A stretch of DNA of 35,142 nt from Asparagopsis taxiformis (Eukaryota > Rhodophyta > Florideophyceae > Bonnemaisoniales > Bonnemaisoniaceae), in NCBI GenBank assembly GCA_030407315.1, contig JALQPE010000379.1, positions 1 through 35,142 of the forward strand, written 5' to 3'. Below the pieces are notes generated by a model. It saw only the letters and a list, made by a program, of their open reading frames with translations, made no database searches and was not told where the DNA came from. Positions 8,687 through 19,419 of this stretch are shown here, piece after piece. Position numbers and translations under genes: made by a program. Within the stretch, counting starts at the first letter, position 1; the number at the start of each line of letters is the position of its first letter.

Positions 8687-9713
8687 GTGACTCCATGCGC
8701 TAGACCGTACGGCTCCAGCCCTCTCCTCCACTTCCACCATAATATTTAGTCCATGATGACGGTGCAGAGTAGAACGGTGAAACGTAATCTTCTCGCCTAC
8801 GCTACCAAGTAACCCCATCTCACCCTACCCGCGTGCACCCCCGCAGAGCTGTACGACTGCCATGCAATCCCCACATCCTCTCCATTCACAACCACAACTG
8901 CTAAATAAAACATTGCAAACATAACACTGTGTTTCACCCGCGATTTCCAAATTCTGACCGATCCGCCATGGCCGCGTGATACCACAAACTGCGCCCAAGC
9001 ACTACAAATTGTAGGAGGATGGAGGTACCGTATTTGCTCAGGTGCGATTCAGTTCGCATTATTTGCAACAACAGCCGAGCCGGGTGTTGCGCTGCAGGTA
9101 ACCTCGACTCGCCGACCGCACAATCGCTTTTCACCTCGTCTGTATTCACAACCAACCTCGATCGTGTCGTTGAGCGGTTCAGCTCGATATCCCCACCACC
9201 TTCAACGAATGTTCTCCCACCACCCACCCTGCTGCCCACATCTAGACATGAAAAATACTGTTCGATTGTTTCGCAGTCACGCTATTGTAATACTTGTCGA
9301 ATCGCTCGTCCGTTCGTTACAACCTGCAGCGCTCCAGCTGTAGAGAATGACCCTTTGCATGAACACCAGCAATTTAGAATAACCTCTTGAAATCACACTC
9401 AGCTCTGAGATCACACACACATCACCCTGTTGATGTTGCAGTGTACAGAGCGCAGTTGCTGTTGCAGTATCGCTCACCATAATGTACGCAGCAGTTTCCC
9501 CAGGATTAGTCAGCATATTGAACAGGCGAGATCGCACAGACTCAACTCAATTGCCACTTTCACACCAGTCTGTGCTTCCGTTCAAAGGCCTGGAAACCCA
9601 CTCATCAGCACTCTGTGCAGCAATTCACGCGTTTCTCGAGGCACCAGTTGTGCTAGCTCATTAGCATCGGATGTGAGCGAAGGACCATAAATTTATGGAA
9701 TGCCTGTGATCAC
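8687..9713. other. About 1 kb upstream of the secreted gene; no firm gene
   Basis: Contains an ATG-started + strand frame at 9019-9390 (123 codons, Ser/Thr/Pro-rich) that I cannot support further. On the - strand at about 9600-9680 and 9277-9530 there are protein-like stretches in different frames that may continue the gene described at 9714-10209. The copy-2 equivalent is 19546-20572. Confidence 0.35.
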
Positions 9714-10209
9714 TCAGAGTTCCGACGTTAACAGAAATTCGGCAAGAACCTCATTGGACTTTTCCAGCGTTTCAACAGCTTCAACATATTTTGTCCGTGG
9801 TGAAGAACCACTGATCCAGAGCTCGAGGGGTTTCGGCATCGCTTTCACACACTGGCAATAAATGCGTCGCAGCTCGTAACGAGGTTTCCACGTTGGCCGA
9901 GTAGCTCATGACCAAAGAGTCTAGAGTCTGTTGCATAACCATTCTACGATCAGCGGTATTGTGCGGGTGCGTGACCATAAATCGCGCCACAGATAATCCG
10001 TTGTCATCAATCGAGAGCCGTTCACTCTGTCCTCGCGCAGAATGTTCGTACAGAGAACTATTTGCCGTGCGCTGCCAAACAAAAAGTCTCAGAGACCAAT
10101 ATGCGTACGTATGCAATGGGGTTGTTGAGCTTGGATCGTTCCGCGGAATGCTTGCTCGGCTGTTGAAACGCCAGTCAGTGAAATTGAGCGCCTTTGCAAT
10201 GCAGAACAC
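9714..10209 (-). CDS. Unrecognised protein-like gene segment, frame-broken or spliced
   Basis: The - strand frame from 10209 to about 9781 reads like a real protein (for example SIDDNGLSVARFMVTHPHNT, then a helical stretch). It ends at TGA right after an AAAA run. Reading on in the next frame gives another 20 or so protein-like residues (YVEAVETLEKSNEVLAEF) to TGA at 9714. One extra A, or a short intron, would account for the change; both full copies show it (copy 2: 20573-21068), so it is not a copy-1-only error. There is no ATG at the start, and a possible upstream exon overlaps 10089-10337. I do not recognise the family. A + strand frame (9908-10372) overlaps it but is less convincing. Confidence 0.35.
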
Positions 10210-10372
10210 CGATCGAGGTACAGCAAGAGCAGAGAAAAATGGAATCTATCGGGGGAGACCATGTAGCGTAACGTTATTTCTCTGCGACCCGAGGCAATCG
10301 TTCGTGACGGACAGAAGAAGAAGAAGTAGAACTGCAAATCATTGGCTGCTCCTCAGCCGACTGGAGATGTAA

Positions 10373-10851
10373 TCACGATGGATCTGTTTGTTGCGATCCT
10401 GTTCATTGCGAGCGCGTACAAGCTACGTGGTGAAGGGAGAAATCGGTAAATGCTGATGTCGGGGATAAACGTGGAGATGGAGGTTGGTTGGTATTCTGGC
10501 TAGCGTCACAAGAACAGACAGAGGTGGTGGACACGGTTATTGTTACACGTGTACTGGAAGAGCACTGGGTGGGAGCACGGGTCGAAATTGTACAGGTTGC
10601 ACAAATGTGATATGTTGATTGGATGATGTGCGTGAGATCGGCGATGAATTGAAATCGTGTTGCACGTGTGGATCAAAATTGTTACAAGGAGATTCTTCGT
10701 TACCGTCGGCCGTTTACTGAGATCACGGTGGCCAATCTTAAATACTGCTATTGGGCAGGTCTGACATGTTGTCAGTGTAAAGTTCTCTAGTGTAAGGTGC
10801 AGTGCTTACGGCATCCGATGAGTTAGCGCCCTGACAGAAATGAAGCGACTA
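10373..10851. other. No gene recognised (end of unit)
   Basis: About 0.5 kb before the copy junction, GT-rich on the + strand, with no convincing frame. The copy-2 equivalent is 21232-21710. Confidence 0.5.
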
Positions 10852-12315
10852 TTACAGTTGGACTGTACCCTGCGGCATAGTATCTATGTGCTGCGAGACT
10901 CGTCTCACAAGATCATCAATAATTGATGCAAGCGTACGAAGTAAACTGAAATCTTACTGCACATCTGATGTGTTTGTCGTCTGCAGCATCTTACCAATTT
11001 CAATAAATTGGTCGACCGACACGCTCTGGACTGTATTGCAGATGCGGTAGTTTACCATCTCCAGCAGTGTGATTGTCCAATGAAATACAGCTGATCTCGG
11101 TAGCCGGTTAGGCTGCCGAACTCGCTCGTTCCTTCCTACACTGAAACGCTCCGATTTTCCTCATTGCATTGCGTCGCATCGCATATCCCTCGGACAATGC
11201 CATAAACTAGCTCGGAAACAGTAGGTCGACTGGACGAAAACAATAAAAAGTTCTAGCGCTCCAGCTATAGGGATTTTCCCCGATGTAGAACAGTTTGGTA
11301 AACAAGATGAGGCGACAACTCGATTGGATCGATTCATCTAACTCAAACCGCATTGCACGTACGACCGAAATCATCTACAAGTCATCTCCAATCCCACCTT
11401 GTCCATATTCCAGTAGAACCTGTACCAGATATCATCATTGATCTTGCTTCTAATTTAGTTTCAATAGATACAGATGCACTGACAGCGTATCTGGATACGT
11501 ATGCACTAAGACGAGACGGACATTCAACGTTCATACTAAATGCGTTATCCAGCTTCATCTATATTTGTTCCTGATGTGTCACGGCTTTCCACATCTACCC
11601 TCAAGGTTGAATTGGACCGTTGATGAAAGGATCATAGATATGTGATCATTCTTTACACTTGAGAGCAGGCCACGATCTACCACAAAGCCGTTGCATTTTG
11701 GATTGTGTGTGCATACATTGTCTTTCCCATATTGATGGTAGAGGCACGTTTCCTCAAATGATTCAACGTCAGATGCGATTCAAGATGATGCAGTCGAACA
11801 GCATTGACTGGGGAGTAGCTCACACGGCTCGGCTCGATGCAGAGTGCAAGACATCAACTCCAACAGTTCAGTATTGACTAGATAACACTGTTTGAAATGG
11901 AATGTTCACTTTCGACATCATTATATAAACGATATGCTCGATGGACTCGACTCGGCTCATCCTTCCATGACTCAAAATCGAGTGCGGGCACTGGGAAAAA
12001 CATTACACGGTCAGATACTCAGTTCAGACATCCAAGCACATCGAATTACTCGCCCAACCCCATCTCCCAAATTTCACATCCCACACAAACACACAGTGTG
12101 TTGACACTCACTCACAGATAGATAGATAGATACATGGGACATTTCTTTGCATCCACCCGTGATGCACCAAATTTTGCACCATATTTAGTGCATTGCATGG
12201 TATTTACAATCTAGTTTCAATTCCACCTCGCGCCCTCTACACCCTTTTTGCACTATCCCTGTCAAATTATTTCCCTCCCGTATCCATCTAGCACCACCAC
12301 AACCTGGCAAACAAC

Positions 12316-12322
12316 ATAAATA
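12316..12322 (+). promoter_or_regulatory. TATA-like box of the basic protein gene
   Basis: ATAAATA about 140 bp upstream of the ATG at 12463, followed by a pyrimidine-rich leader. Copy 3 has the same sequence 10,859 bp further on. Confidence 0.4.
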
Positions 12323-12462
12323 GACCCCATCCGCCCGTTCATCCACCTTCTTCCCCATCATCCCACACCGAACATACTCCAGCATACCCCAACTCTCGAC
12401 AGTCCGTCCCAATTGTCCCCCAGCCAGCGAAACAACCACCTCACGCGAAACATCCTGACAGC

Positions 12463-12933
12463 ATGACCCTCCTCACTTTCCCCAAAGTGCGCATTGAATA
12501 TCCGATCGACATCGACCTTCCCCTTGATGAAATGATCCGCGAGCACCAGGAACGGGAGCGAAGCGAGAAAACGGTGAAACAGGAAGCTACCCAATCCGGG
12601 AAGGGAGGGTGCAAAAAAATAAAGCTGCGAAGCGAGCAAAACGAAGAAAGCCAGAACAAGAAACGAAAGATCCAGGGGGAAGGGGAGGGGGCGAAACGCG
12701 AAGTAGAAGACCTGAAAGCGTCGCGGTCCCAGAGCAAGCGAAACAAGAAGCGAAAGCTTCGAAGCGAACCAAACAAAAAACGTCCATGCAAGAAAAGAAA
12801 GGTATGGGTGGGGCAGAACCAGGCTCCTCTTGTACCGTCCAGTAGTAACGCATCTAAGAGGCGCTGCGCACCAGAGAACCTGTCCTCTCCAGTCACTCCG
12901 CATCGTCCGCAGAAAAGACCCAGACGCCAGTGA
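12463..12933 (+). CDS. Lys/Arg-rich probable nuclear protein, 156 aa (copy 2)
   Basis: An ATG-initiated frame of 156 codons. Residues 1-25 are non-basic (MTLLTFPKVRIEYPIDIDLP), and the rest is dominated by Lys, Arg, Glu and Gln. Basic clusters lie at about 66-69, 95-98 and 108-114; the last, PCKKRKV, resembles a classical monopartite nuclear localisation signal. There is no signal peptide or membrane segment. A TATA-like box lies about 140 bp upstream. An alternative model removes a 59-nt GT-AG intron (12802-12860; donor AAAG|GTATGG) and ends at 12998 with a different C-terminus; I cannot choose between the two. A DNA- or RNA-associated role is an inference from charge only, and no family was recognised. 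The opposite strand is also open, but its translation is Phe/Leu/Ser-rich and looks like a shadow. Confidence 0.5.
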   Translation: MTLLTFPKVRIEYPIDIDLPLDEMIREHQERERSEKTVKQEATQSGKGGCKKIKLRSEQNEESQNKKRKIQGEGEGAKREVEDLKASRSQSKRNKKRKLRSEPNKKRPCKKRKVWVGQNQAPLVPSSSNASKRRCAPENLSSPVTPHRPQKRPRRQ

Positions 12934-13160
12934 CTCGCCGAGCCCAGCGTATCGCAGTTAATCTCAGTCTCGTCCCGTACCGTCAAATGCATTACTAGCC
13001 AGCCCAGTTCCTAGAAGTCCAGTCCAGTCGGTCCAGTCCCATTCCGCCCTATCCATTTCAGTTCAGCTCCTCCCAATCCAGTCTAGTCCGTCCCATCCCG
13101 TCCTACCCATCCCAGCCCAGCATAGATCAGTCAGTTAACTGGCTAGCTGAGCTGGATAGG

Positions 13161-13204
13161 ACGGGACTGGAAGGAGCTCCCTAAGGAGTTCCTTCCAGTC
13201 CCGT
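13161..13204. repeat. Strong hairpin, copy 2
   Basis: Same 20-bp stem and CTAA loop as 2304-2347, with no base change seen. Confidence 0.85.
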
Positions 13205-13588
13205 TATATACATTTCAGTACAGCACAGTTCTATCTTTTGTTACTTCCTCTATTCTCCTTCCAGTCTCATTTCTATCGTGATCATATACTCATTTATGAG
13301 CTCTCATCCACCCACACATCAGCGGAAACTCACAATGCACAACAGAGACTTTCTCTCCAGCACAGAAACACACATGAACGACTGAACGCGTGGAAAAGTC
13401 TAGGTCGGCATTTGAAAGCTCGAATCAGTTCATTATAGTCTATGCTCTGCAGAATACTCTATGTTTTGTCTCAACCGAATGAAATTCGAGACTAGCAATG
13501 TTTCCCAACAAACATATCCAGAAGAGGATATGGATGAGGCAGCTTGGCTGTGGGTGCAGAGTAGGAACCGTCAGATCGTGGTCTATTA

Positions 13589-14270
13589 TGTCGTACCGCC
13601 TGGCGGTCCTCCCAATCTGAGCGTGTCGCTTCCCTATTGGGTACCCACTTAAGGGATGTGCCAATCACAAGGCACCAGCCAACTGGGCGTGTTTCCTGTA
13701 ATTGGGACAAGCGCAAGGCTGCAAATACCCCACTCGGGCCTATCGGCCCCGGCCAAGACCCCACAAGGGGCAAATTTTAACTTAGGCTGATCAGCCATAC
13801 ATTACAATGTAAGCCTATTGGCAATAACCTCGCGGGTAGGCGGGCGCCAGTAATTGGGTTCTGATTGGTCACTAACTGGATATTTATTCCTAACCACTAA
13901 CCCTAGCTTACAGTAGACTTAGTATAAAACTGCCACTGGAATAGCCAGTAGGCACGGTTTCTAGAGTAACGTAAACTCAAGTGGAATTACGACCCATTGG
14001 AACAGTGTTTGCATACCTATTGTTTAACCCTCTCAGGGACAACCTTAGGGTTAGCTAACAGCTCGACGGATTACGTCACTCGCTCCATCCATACGCACCT
14101 AGCGTGAGCATTCCTATTCGCCTAACCCCTTCCGGGTAGCGACCTCTTCTCTCATACGAGACTTCCCGCTGGGTATACTATAAGGTTCATCTGCTCTACC
14201 ACTTCCTCTACCGAGGCTCGGGACACCTGTCGGGTGGTTTGCCGCTCTAGCGGATTTTCTACCTGCTACA
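13589..14270 (+). mobile_element. Solo LTR (copy 2), 682 bp
   Basis: Same LTR as copy 1, with the same flanks (TATTA and CATTA) and no internal retrotransposon sequence. It is identical by eye to the LTR preceding gag in copy 3. Confidence 0.8.
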
Positions 14271-17200
14271 CATTAGATGTTTATACGTCACAGTCGAGTA
14301 GTACGATGGAAGTGCGACGCACGACCGAAGGGTTTCCGACAAGATGTTCTGCGATAAAGGGTGTTGATGAATTTCTAAAGGGGTGCAATGTAGCGTTCGG
14401 ACCCAATTGCCTGTCTAAAATCCAGAATAAATCTTCCCAAAGCTGCAAGAAAGCGAAATTGGACGGATTGAGAAATCGTTGAGGTGATGTAAGATGAAAG
14501 GGTCTCTGTGAGAGATTTGAAATCGATCAGGGATCATCTTTGCTCTGTTTCCACAGCAAAACCATTACATCAAGCGCAAAACAGGTCCTGCAGCTCTGTT
14601 GTACCGGTTGTCAAATGTTTGGAACACCCACAAAGAGTAAATATGTCGAACTATTTCAAATTATTGTTGAATCGTCGAATCAGTATTGCTCATACCACGA
14701 GTGGCGTGAGATTGTGCGTGCATATCAAGCAGCAGCCAGGCGTCTCCGCCCTCCTGGTGTATCACTGGACGTGTTCGTGTCGCTGCACTCAAAACTTGCG
14801 TATCCCAGTTGGTGTTTGCCTGCTCCTACCTTATCTGACTGTGATGCGCGGCAATAGTCAATCCTTAGTCTTTCAGCTCTATCAGCGCCCCAGGTTCGCT
14901 GCCTCCCTGTACCAGTTTCCTCTTTTCCCTCACGGGTTCTGTTCCCTATACTTCCAAACTGTGTTCCATGTGCTCAATTACCCTCTCCTTCCCACGAGGG
15001 ACCTTCAGATGCTTGTTGGATCACCATTCTTGTGGGACAAATGCACGAAACGGGCGGGCACTTACGACTAATCGAAAAAGCCAATGGGCTACTTGGGCTG
15101 TACGAGCAAAGAAGTTGCCGTAACGCGGTGGCGTGACGACACACACTTGTCAGCTCACGCGACCATTCAATGCAATCGCCAGTGGTGACCGTTGCATCCC
15201 GGCGGTTTCCTTTTTACATATTTCAAAATTGTGTACAACTGGCGGGTGCGCGAGCGAGCGTGGTATGCGCCACGTGTAGGGAGACTGATAACTGTAAACG
15301 TATTTTAATACCATCGCGGCTGCCGGCGTAGACCGTCCGGTTGGATACCCCGGAACGGGCCATTCGGGCCCGACACGCTATTACAAGTAGTGACCAATCT
15401 CCAATGAGTAAAGAGCAAATTACCACTCTAGTGCTACGATCCAGGTCAAATCTAGAGGCGAAGCACTGTTTCCACGCCCGTGTCAATCGATCCGTCTTGT
15501 AAAGCGTTCCGTTGCGTACCGACAGTGTCGGTGCGTCACGTACCTTGGTCACCGGGTTTCCACGAAGCGCCAACACGACGCCTGCACATGTGAGGCTGAT
15601 CAAGGTTACAAGTGTCGCTCAAGCGTGATTATCTGTAGCAGACACAATCTGTGTGTCGCGACGCTCTTTCCAGGTTGACAATCCGTTACAGCACCTCCCC
15701 GTTCCCGTTATCCAACCTAGCCACCGCCGGCTCGTCCACCGCACTGGTTGATATTCGTCTAGGAGTGATCAAGACCCGTCTGATTCAACCACCCTACCAC
15801 CTACCGATTCCAGAAGGACGTTTGAAATGATTCCCAAGCTTTTACGTCTAAGCGTCGATTTGAGCCCTACAGTTGTCACTGTATCCACAACAGCCAATCT
15901 TCTGTCCAGCAGCCAAGTTCTTCCACTACCTCTTGCTTCCCTATTCCACCACTGATAACTCCCTTCACATACTGAGTGCCCGTTGTAAACTTTTTAGTGT
16001 ATCACTCCCACCTTCAGTGTGTCACTGACCCAATGTTGGTTCTATCTCCTCTACCCATTCAGGGTCTCAGGTCCTAAATACAACCTCTGAACTGTAACCC
16101 AGCATCAAATGAACCGACATTCTCAATTTATCGTATCTGTCTTTTCAAAACATACAGCCAAGCAAGCGATCAGCCAAAAACTACTAACTGTACCTTCGAG
16201 CCTGAATACCGAGACAGGATAGTTTGAACGCCTCTTGGTGCTTTCTTAAAACAGCTCACAAACCTGATTCGAATCGATATCAGAGTCATTGCACCACAAA
16301 TCAAACCCATGGATGGAAACCCTCCATGACTCGCTTTCATAGTCTCCTATATTCATCACCACAATGAAACCACCAAAGAAACGTTCAAGGTGTACGATAG
16401 ATGCAGGATGAATCAATCGGAGGGAGCTTCAAATTGTTACTAGTAGTACAGGATGCACTCACGCACTCACCCATCAAGAGTAAGAAAGGTTACAGACATC
16501 CATACCAGCTCTGCAGTCGACACAAGTGAGCCAGTTCAGCTACGAATGAACGTCACACCTGTCCTCAAACGGGAACAGCCTCCGACGATAGACAAGGGGA
16601 TGTTTGTGGTGATGCTGCGTCAATCACTTCGATGTGCCTCTCTATGAGGCACTAGTAGGTGTTTCATTCGTTTCTTTGGTTTGGTTTCCCAAGCAAACGG
16701 GTCTGTCCCACTCCGAGTAAGCTCATGAGCTGCAGACTGTAGCAAGTGGTTCATGAAAATCCTCTACAACTGCTTATTTGATGGAATTGGACTTGTACGA
16801 GTTGAGCGTGTGCTCCACAATTAATTAACCGAAGAGAAGGGTCGGTACTGCGTCGTTATGTGCCTGGTGGATCACATACTGTGTCTGGACTGAGATTGCC
16901 GTAGCTCTTTATTCTTACTTGATCACTGGACTCGGTTATTATAGTCTCGTTCCCCTCTCGGTGGACGGTGGTGTGCGTGTGACAGCCTGTCTCTACTTAT
17001 CCTACTATCTGTAAGGTGTTTAGCGAGTTCGGTGTGTGTAGTGGCATGGACGGCATGACCAAAGGGGCCGGCTGTTCCATCTACCTGGCGTCTGTTCGGT
17101 ATAACTGTCACAATGCAGCAGTGAATGACACGTTTATTTCCGCAAATTTGATTATCTTTTTGAAATAAATTTGGAAGCCAACCGCCCAGCGAAGTGAGCA

Positions 17201-17374
17201 GTGCAGTGCAGTGCAGCGCAGCCACGGCGCAGCAGAATCGCCACGGCGGCCACCGCCGTGAAACACCCATTGGCATCCGGCCACTGCTGTAAGTTACCCC
17301 ATCTGCATCATACAAAATTTGTATTCGTATTACAAATACACATTCACTCGCTGTGCACAGCCATGCGAGAGGAT

Positions 17375-17745
17375 GTGCCTGTAGCTCAGTTGGAAGTAGC
17401 GCTCGTGTCATACCCTGGTCTCCCGAGCTGGAACCTGATGAACACACCCCGTTCGCGGTGAAACCTTTCCACGGGCCGCGGGGGAGCGTTCTGGTGCGCT
17501 CCAATCGGGTGCACACGGGCCACAGAGGGAGTCGGGGTGCCGCGGGCGCGCCGCATCGGCGGTCCTGCGGCCGGCGAACGGCTGTACACGCATTCCCTCG
17601 AGCCAGAGATCTCCCGAGGGCGCAGGAGATCCCGAGCTATGGGGGAATGCGCTGCTCGTCTGCCTCTGCGAGGTCATCGGTCCCCTGTGGCTCGTGGATT
17701 ACCTGATTACACGAGAGGTACCGGGATCGAAGCCCGGCAGGCACA
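17375..17745 (+). tRNA. tRNA-Met (CAT) with an intron of about 297 nt, copy 2
   Basis: Identical to the copy-1 gene at 6516-6886: acceptor, A box, anticodon CAT at 17409-17411, intron 17413-17709, T arm and T-run terminator. No difference was seen between the copies, in exons or intron. Confidence 0.85.
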
Positions 17746-17964
17746 TCAGCTCGGAATATTTTTTTCTACCGAGGTCGGTCAGCTTGTAGCTCGAAAATTC
17801 TGAGCCAGGCATGCAGACAGTTAGACATAGAGCAAACTGGCAGTGTCTGCGTGATGCGATAGATCCTGCCCTCGTATCAGATATATAGATACTTGACACT
17901 AAAACTATTCTGAAACCATTCTATCGGTTCAGCAAGAATCGGATGCGTGTGGTAGGTGGTTGGT

Positions 17965-18002
17965 TGTGATGGAACTAAATTTTCTAATTTAGTTCCATCA
18001 CA
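17965..18002. repeat. Perfect 17-bp hairpin (copy 2)
   Basis: Same as 7106-7143, unchanged. Confidence 0.85.
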
Positions 18003-18855
18003 CCCACCCACCAAACTCTTACTGCTGACGTATAGTAGAAGGGAAAGAAGGGAGCACGCAATGACGAGATAATGGCATTCGGTCTGGTCTGGAGACCGGC
18101 ACAGCACACGCTTATTATCGTGGATGACGTTGGTGCAGGTTCGGAGTATAGGGGCTGCAACGGGGGTGTGAGGCAGTATGGTTGTTGTGATGCTGGGAAG
18201 AAATGAAAACAGTGAACGGGAGTGTTGATAGTGGTGTGGAGCTTTATGATTGTACAGTTTCAGTTATTTGCACATATTTCATTCGTGGTGTCGTGACGAA
18301 AGACGATGAGGTATTGTGACAAGGTGCGGTGATGACAAAGAGAGAGGGAGCGCGCGCTCGTGGTTCAGTACAGATATGGTATGACTGCTAGGAGAGGTGC
18401 AAGGACGTTTGTTTCGGAGCTGTATCGCATGCGTGTGTAGCAAAAACATGATGTCCAGACCAATGCCTCCCGGTGTGTTCTGAATCTGGCGAGGCGGTTT
18501 GCAATCTCCAGCACGGTGCGCTGTGCAGCCTCAATGGCATGATAGATATGCTGTTCGCTCTCTATTGCAGTATTCACTGTTGTATGAATTGAAGACCGCT
18601 TTCCACCCTTGCTCCGAGTATTGATCTACGTGTTCGTCCTCGCCCTTTTCGCCTCATCCATCTATTCTTTTCTTCGTTCGTTCGTTCGTTCGTCGGCCCA
18701 TTCATTTATTGAAAGATTAGATTGCAATACATGGCACACGTCGCACGCACACCCACCGTCCCAAATCTCAAATCAAATCACTCCCCATAACCAACTCGTG
18801 CACATTCTCCATACAACTACTATTGCTATTGCCCCGCACTGTCCAGCTCCTCGCG

Positions 18856-19419
18856 TCACGAGCGAACATACGGCACATAGAACACTCTCCTGCGCGTTCG
18901 AATAGACTTGCACAATCCCTTCCGCCCCTTCCTGATCCACGGCACAATTCGCTTCCTCGTCACCCGCCTGATACACATCAGCAACACCTTTCCAAACTTC
19001 TTTGCCAGCTTGGCAGCAACCTTCTTCGGTACGCACACATACCGCGGCTCGCATGTGCGACTCTTGCACTTGAAGCCCTTGCTCTTGAGAAAGTAATAGC
19101 ACTTTCCAGGACGGGCCTTGACCTGTTTGCAGGGGCACGTTCTTGGGAATCGGGCCCCAAACGCTTTCTTCTTGCGAATAGTGACCGGCAATGAACCACC
19201 TACGTCGTCCATCTCCTCAATCGTCTCACCGGCCCCAACGTCATTGCCAGAGTCCTCCCGCTCCTGCTGCTGGGATTGATGGCCATTTTGTACATTTGCA
19301 ATTCTTCTGGCGTTTGTCGCACCGGGTATCTCTCGGCCGCGCTCAGAAACACTGCTCGCGTGTACCGAGATTGTTGAGATGACCGAGAGCAGAAGCAGGG
19401 TGACGAACACGACCTTCAT
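18856..19419 (-). CDS. Secreted cationic Cys-rich protein, 187 aa (copy 2)
   Basis: Same sequence as the copy-1 gene at 7997-8560, with the same signal peptide, propeptide-like segment and eight cysteines. The tandem array therefore raises the dose of this gene to at least two. Copy 3 lacks it because the unit is cut at the LTR. Confidence 0.8.
   Translation of the reverse strand: MKVVFVTLLLLSVISTISVHASSVSERGREIPGATNARRIANVQNGHQSQQQEREDSGNDVGAGETIEEMDDVGGSLPVTIRKKKAFGARFPRTCPCKQVKARPGKCYYFLKSKGFKCKSRTCEPRYVCVPKKVAAKLAKKFGKVLLMCIRRVTRKRIVPWIRKGRKGLCKSIRTRRRVFYVPYVRS

Larger units (their letters stand above)
1..10851. repeat. Tandem unit, copy 1 (10,851 bp)
   Basis: First copy of a head-to-tail repeat; the sequence at position 1 recurs at 10852 and 21711. 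Compared with copy 2 it lacks eight single bases, all before about 3535. Five of the eight are in runs such as CCCC, TTTT or GGGG. Three substitutions were seen: 265 (C versus A), 5097 (G versus T) and 5119 (T versus G). From about 3535 on it is colinear with copy 2 at a constant offset of 10,859. Because the window starts inside the array, the true unit boundary is unknown. Confidence 0.97.

Noticed and set aside
9908..10372. 154-codon ATG-started + strand frame
   Set aside because: It is antisense to the more protein-like - strand segment and no domain was recognised; kept as a lesser alternative only.
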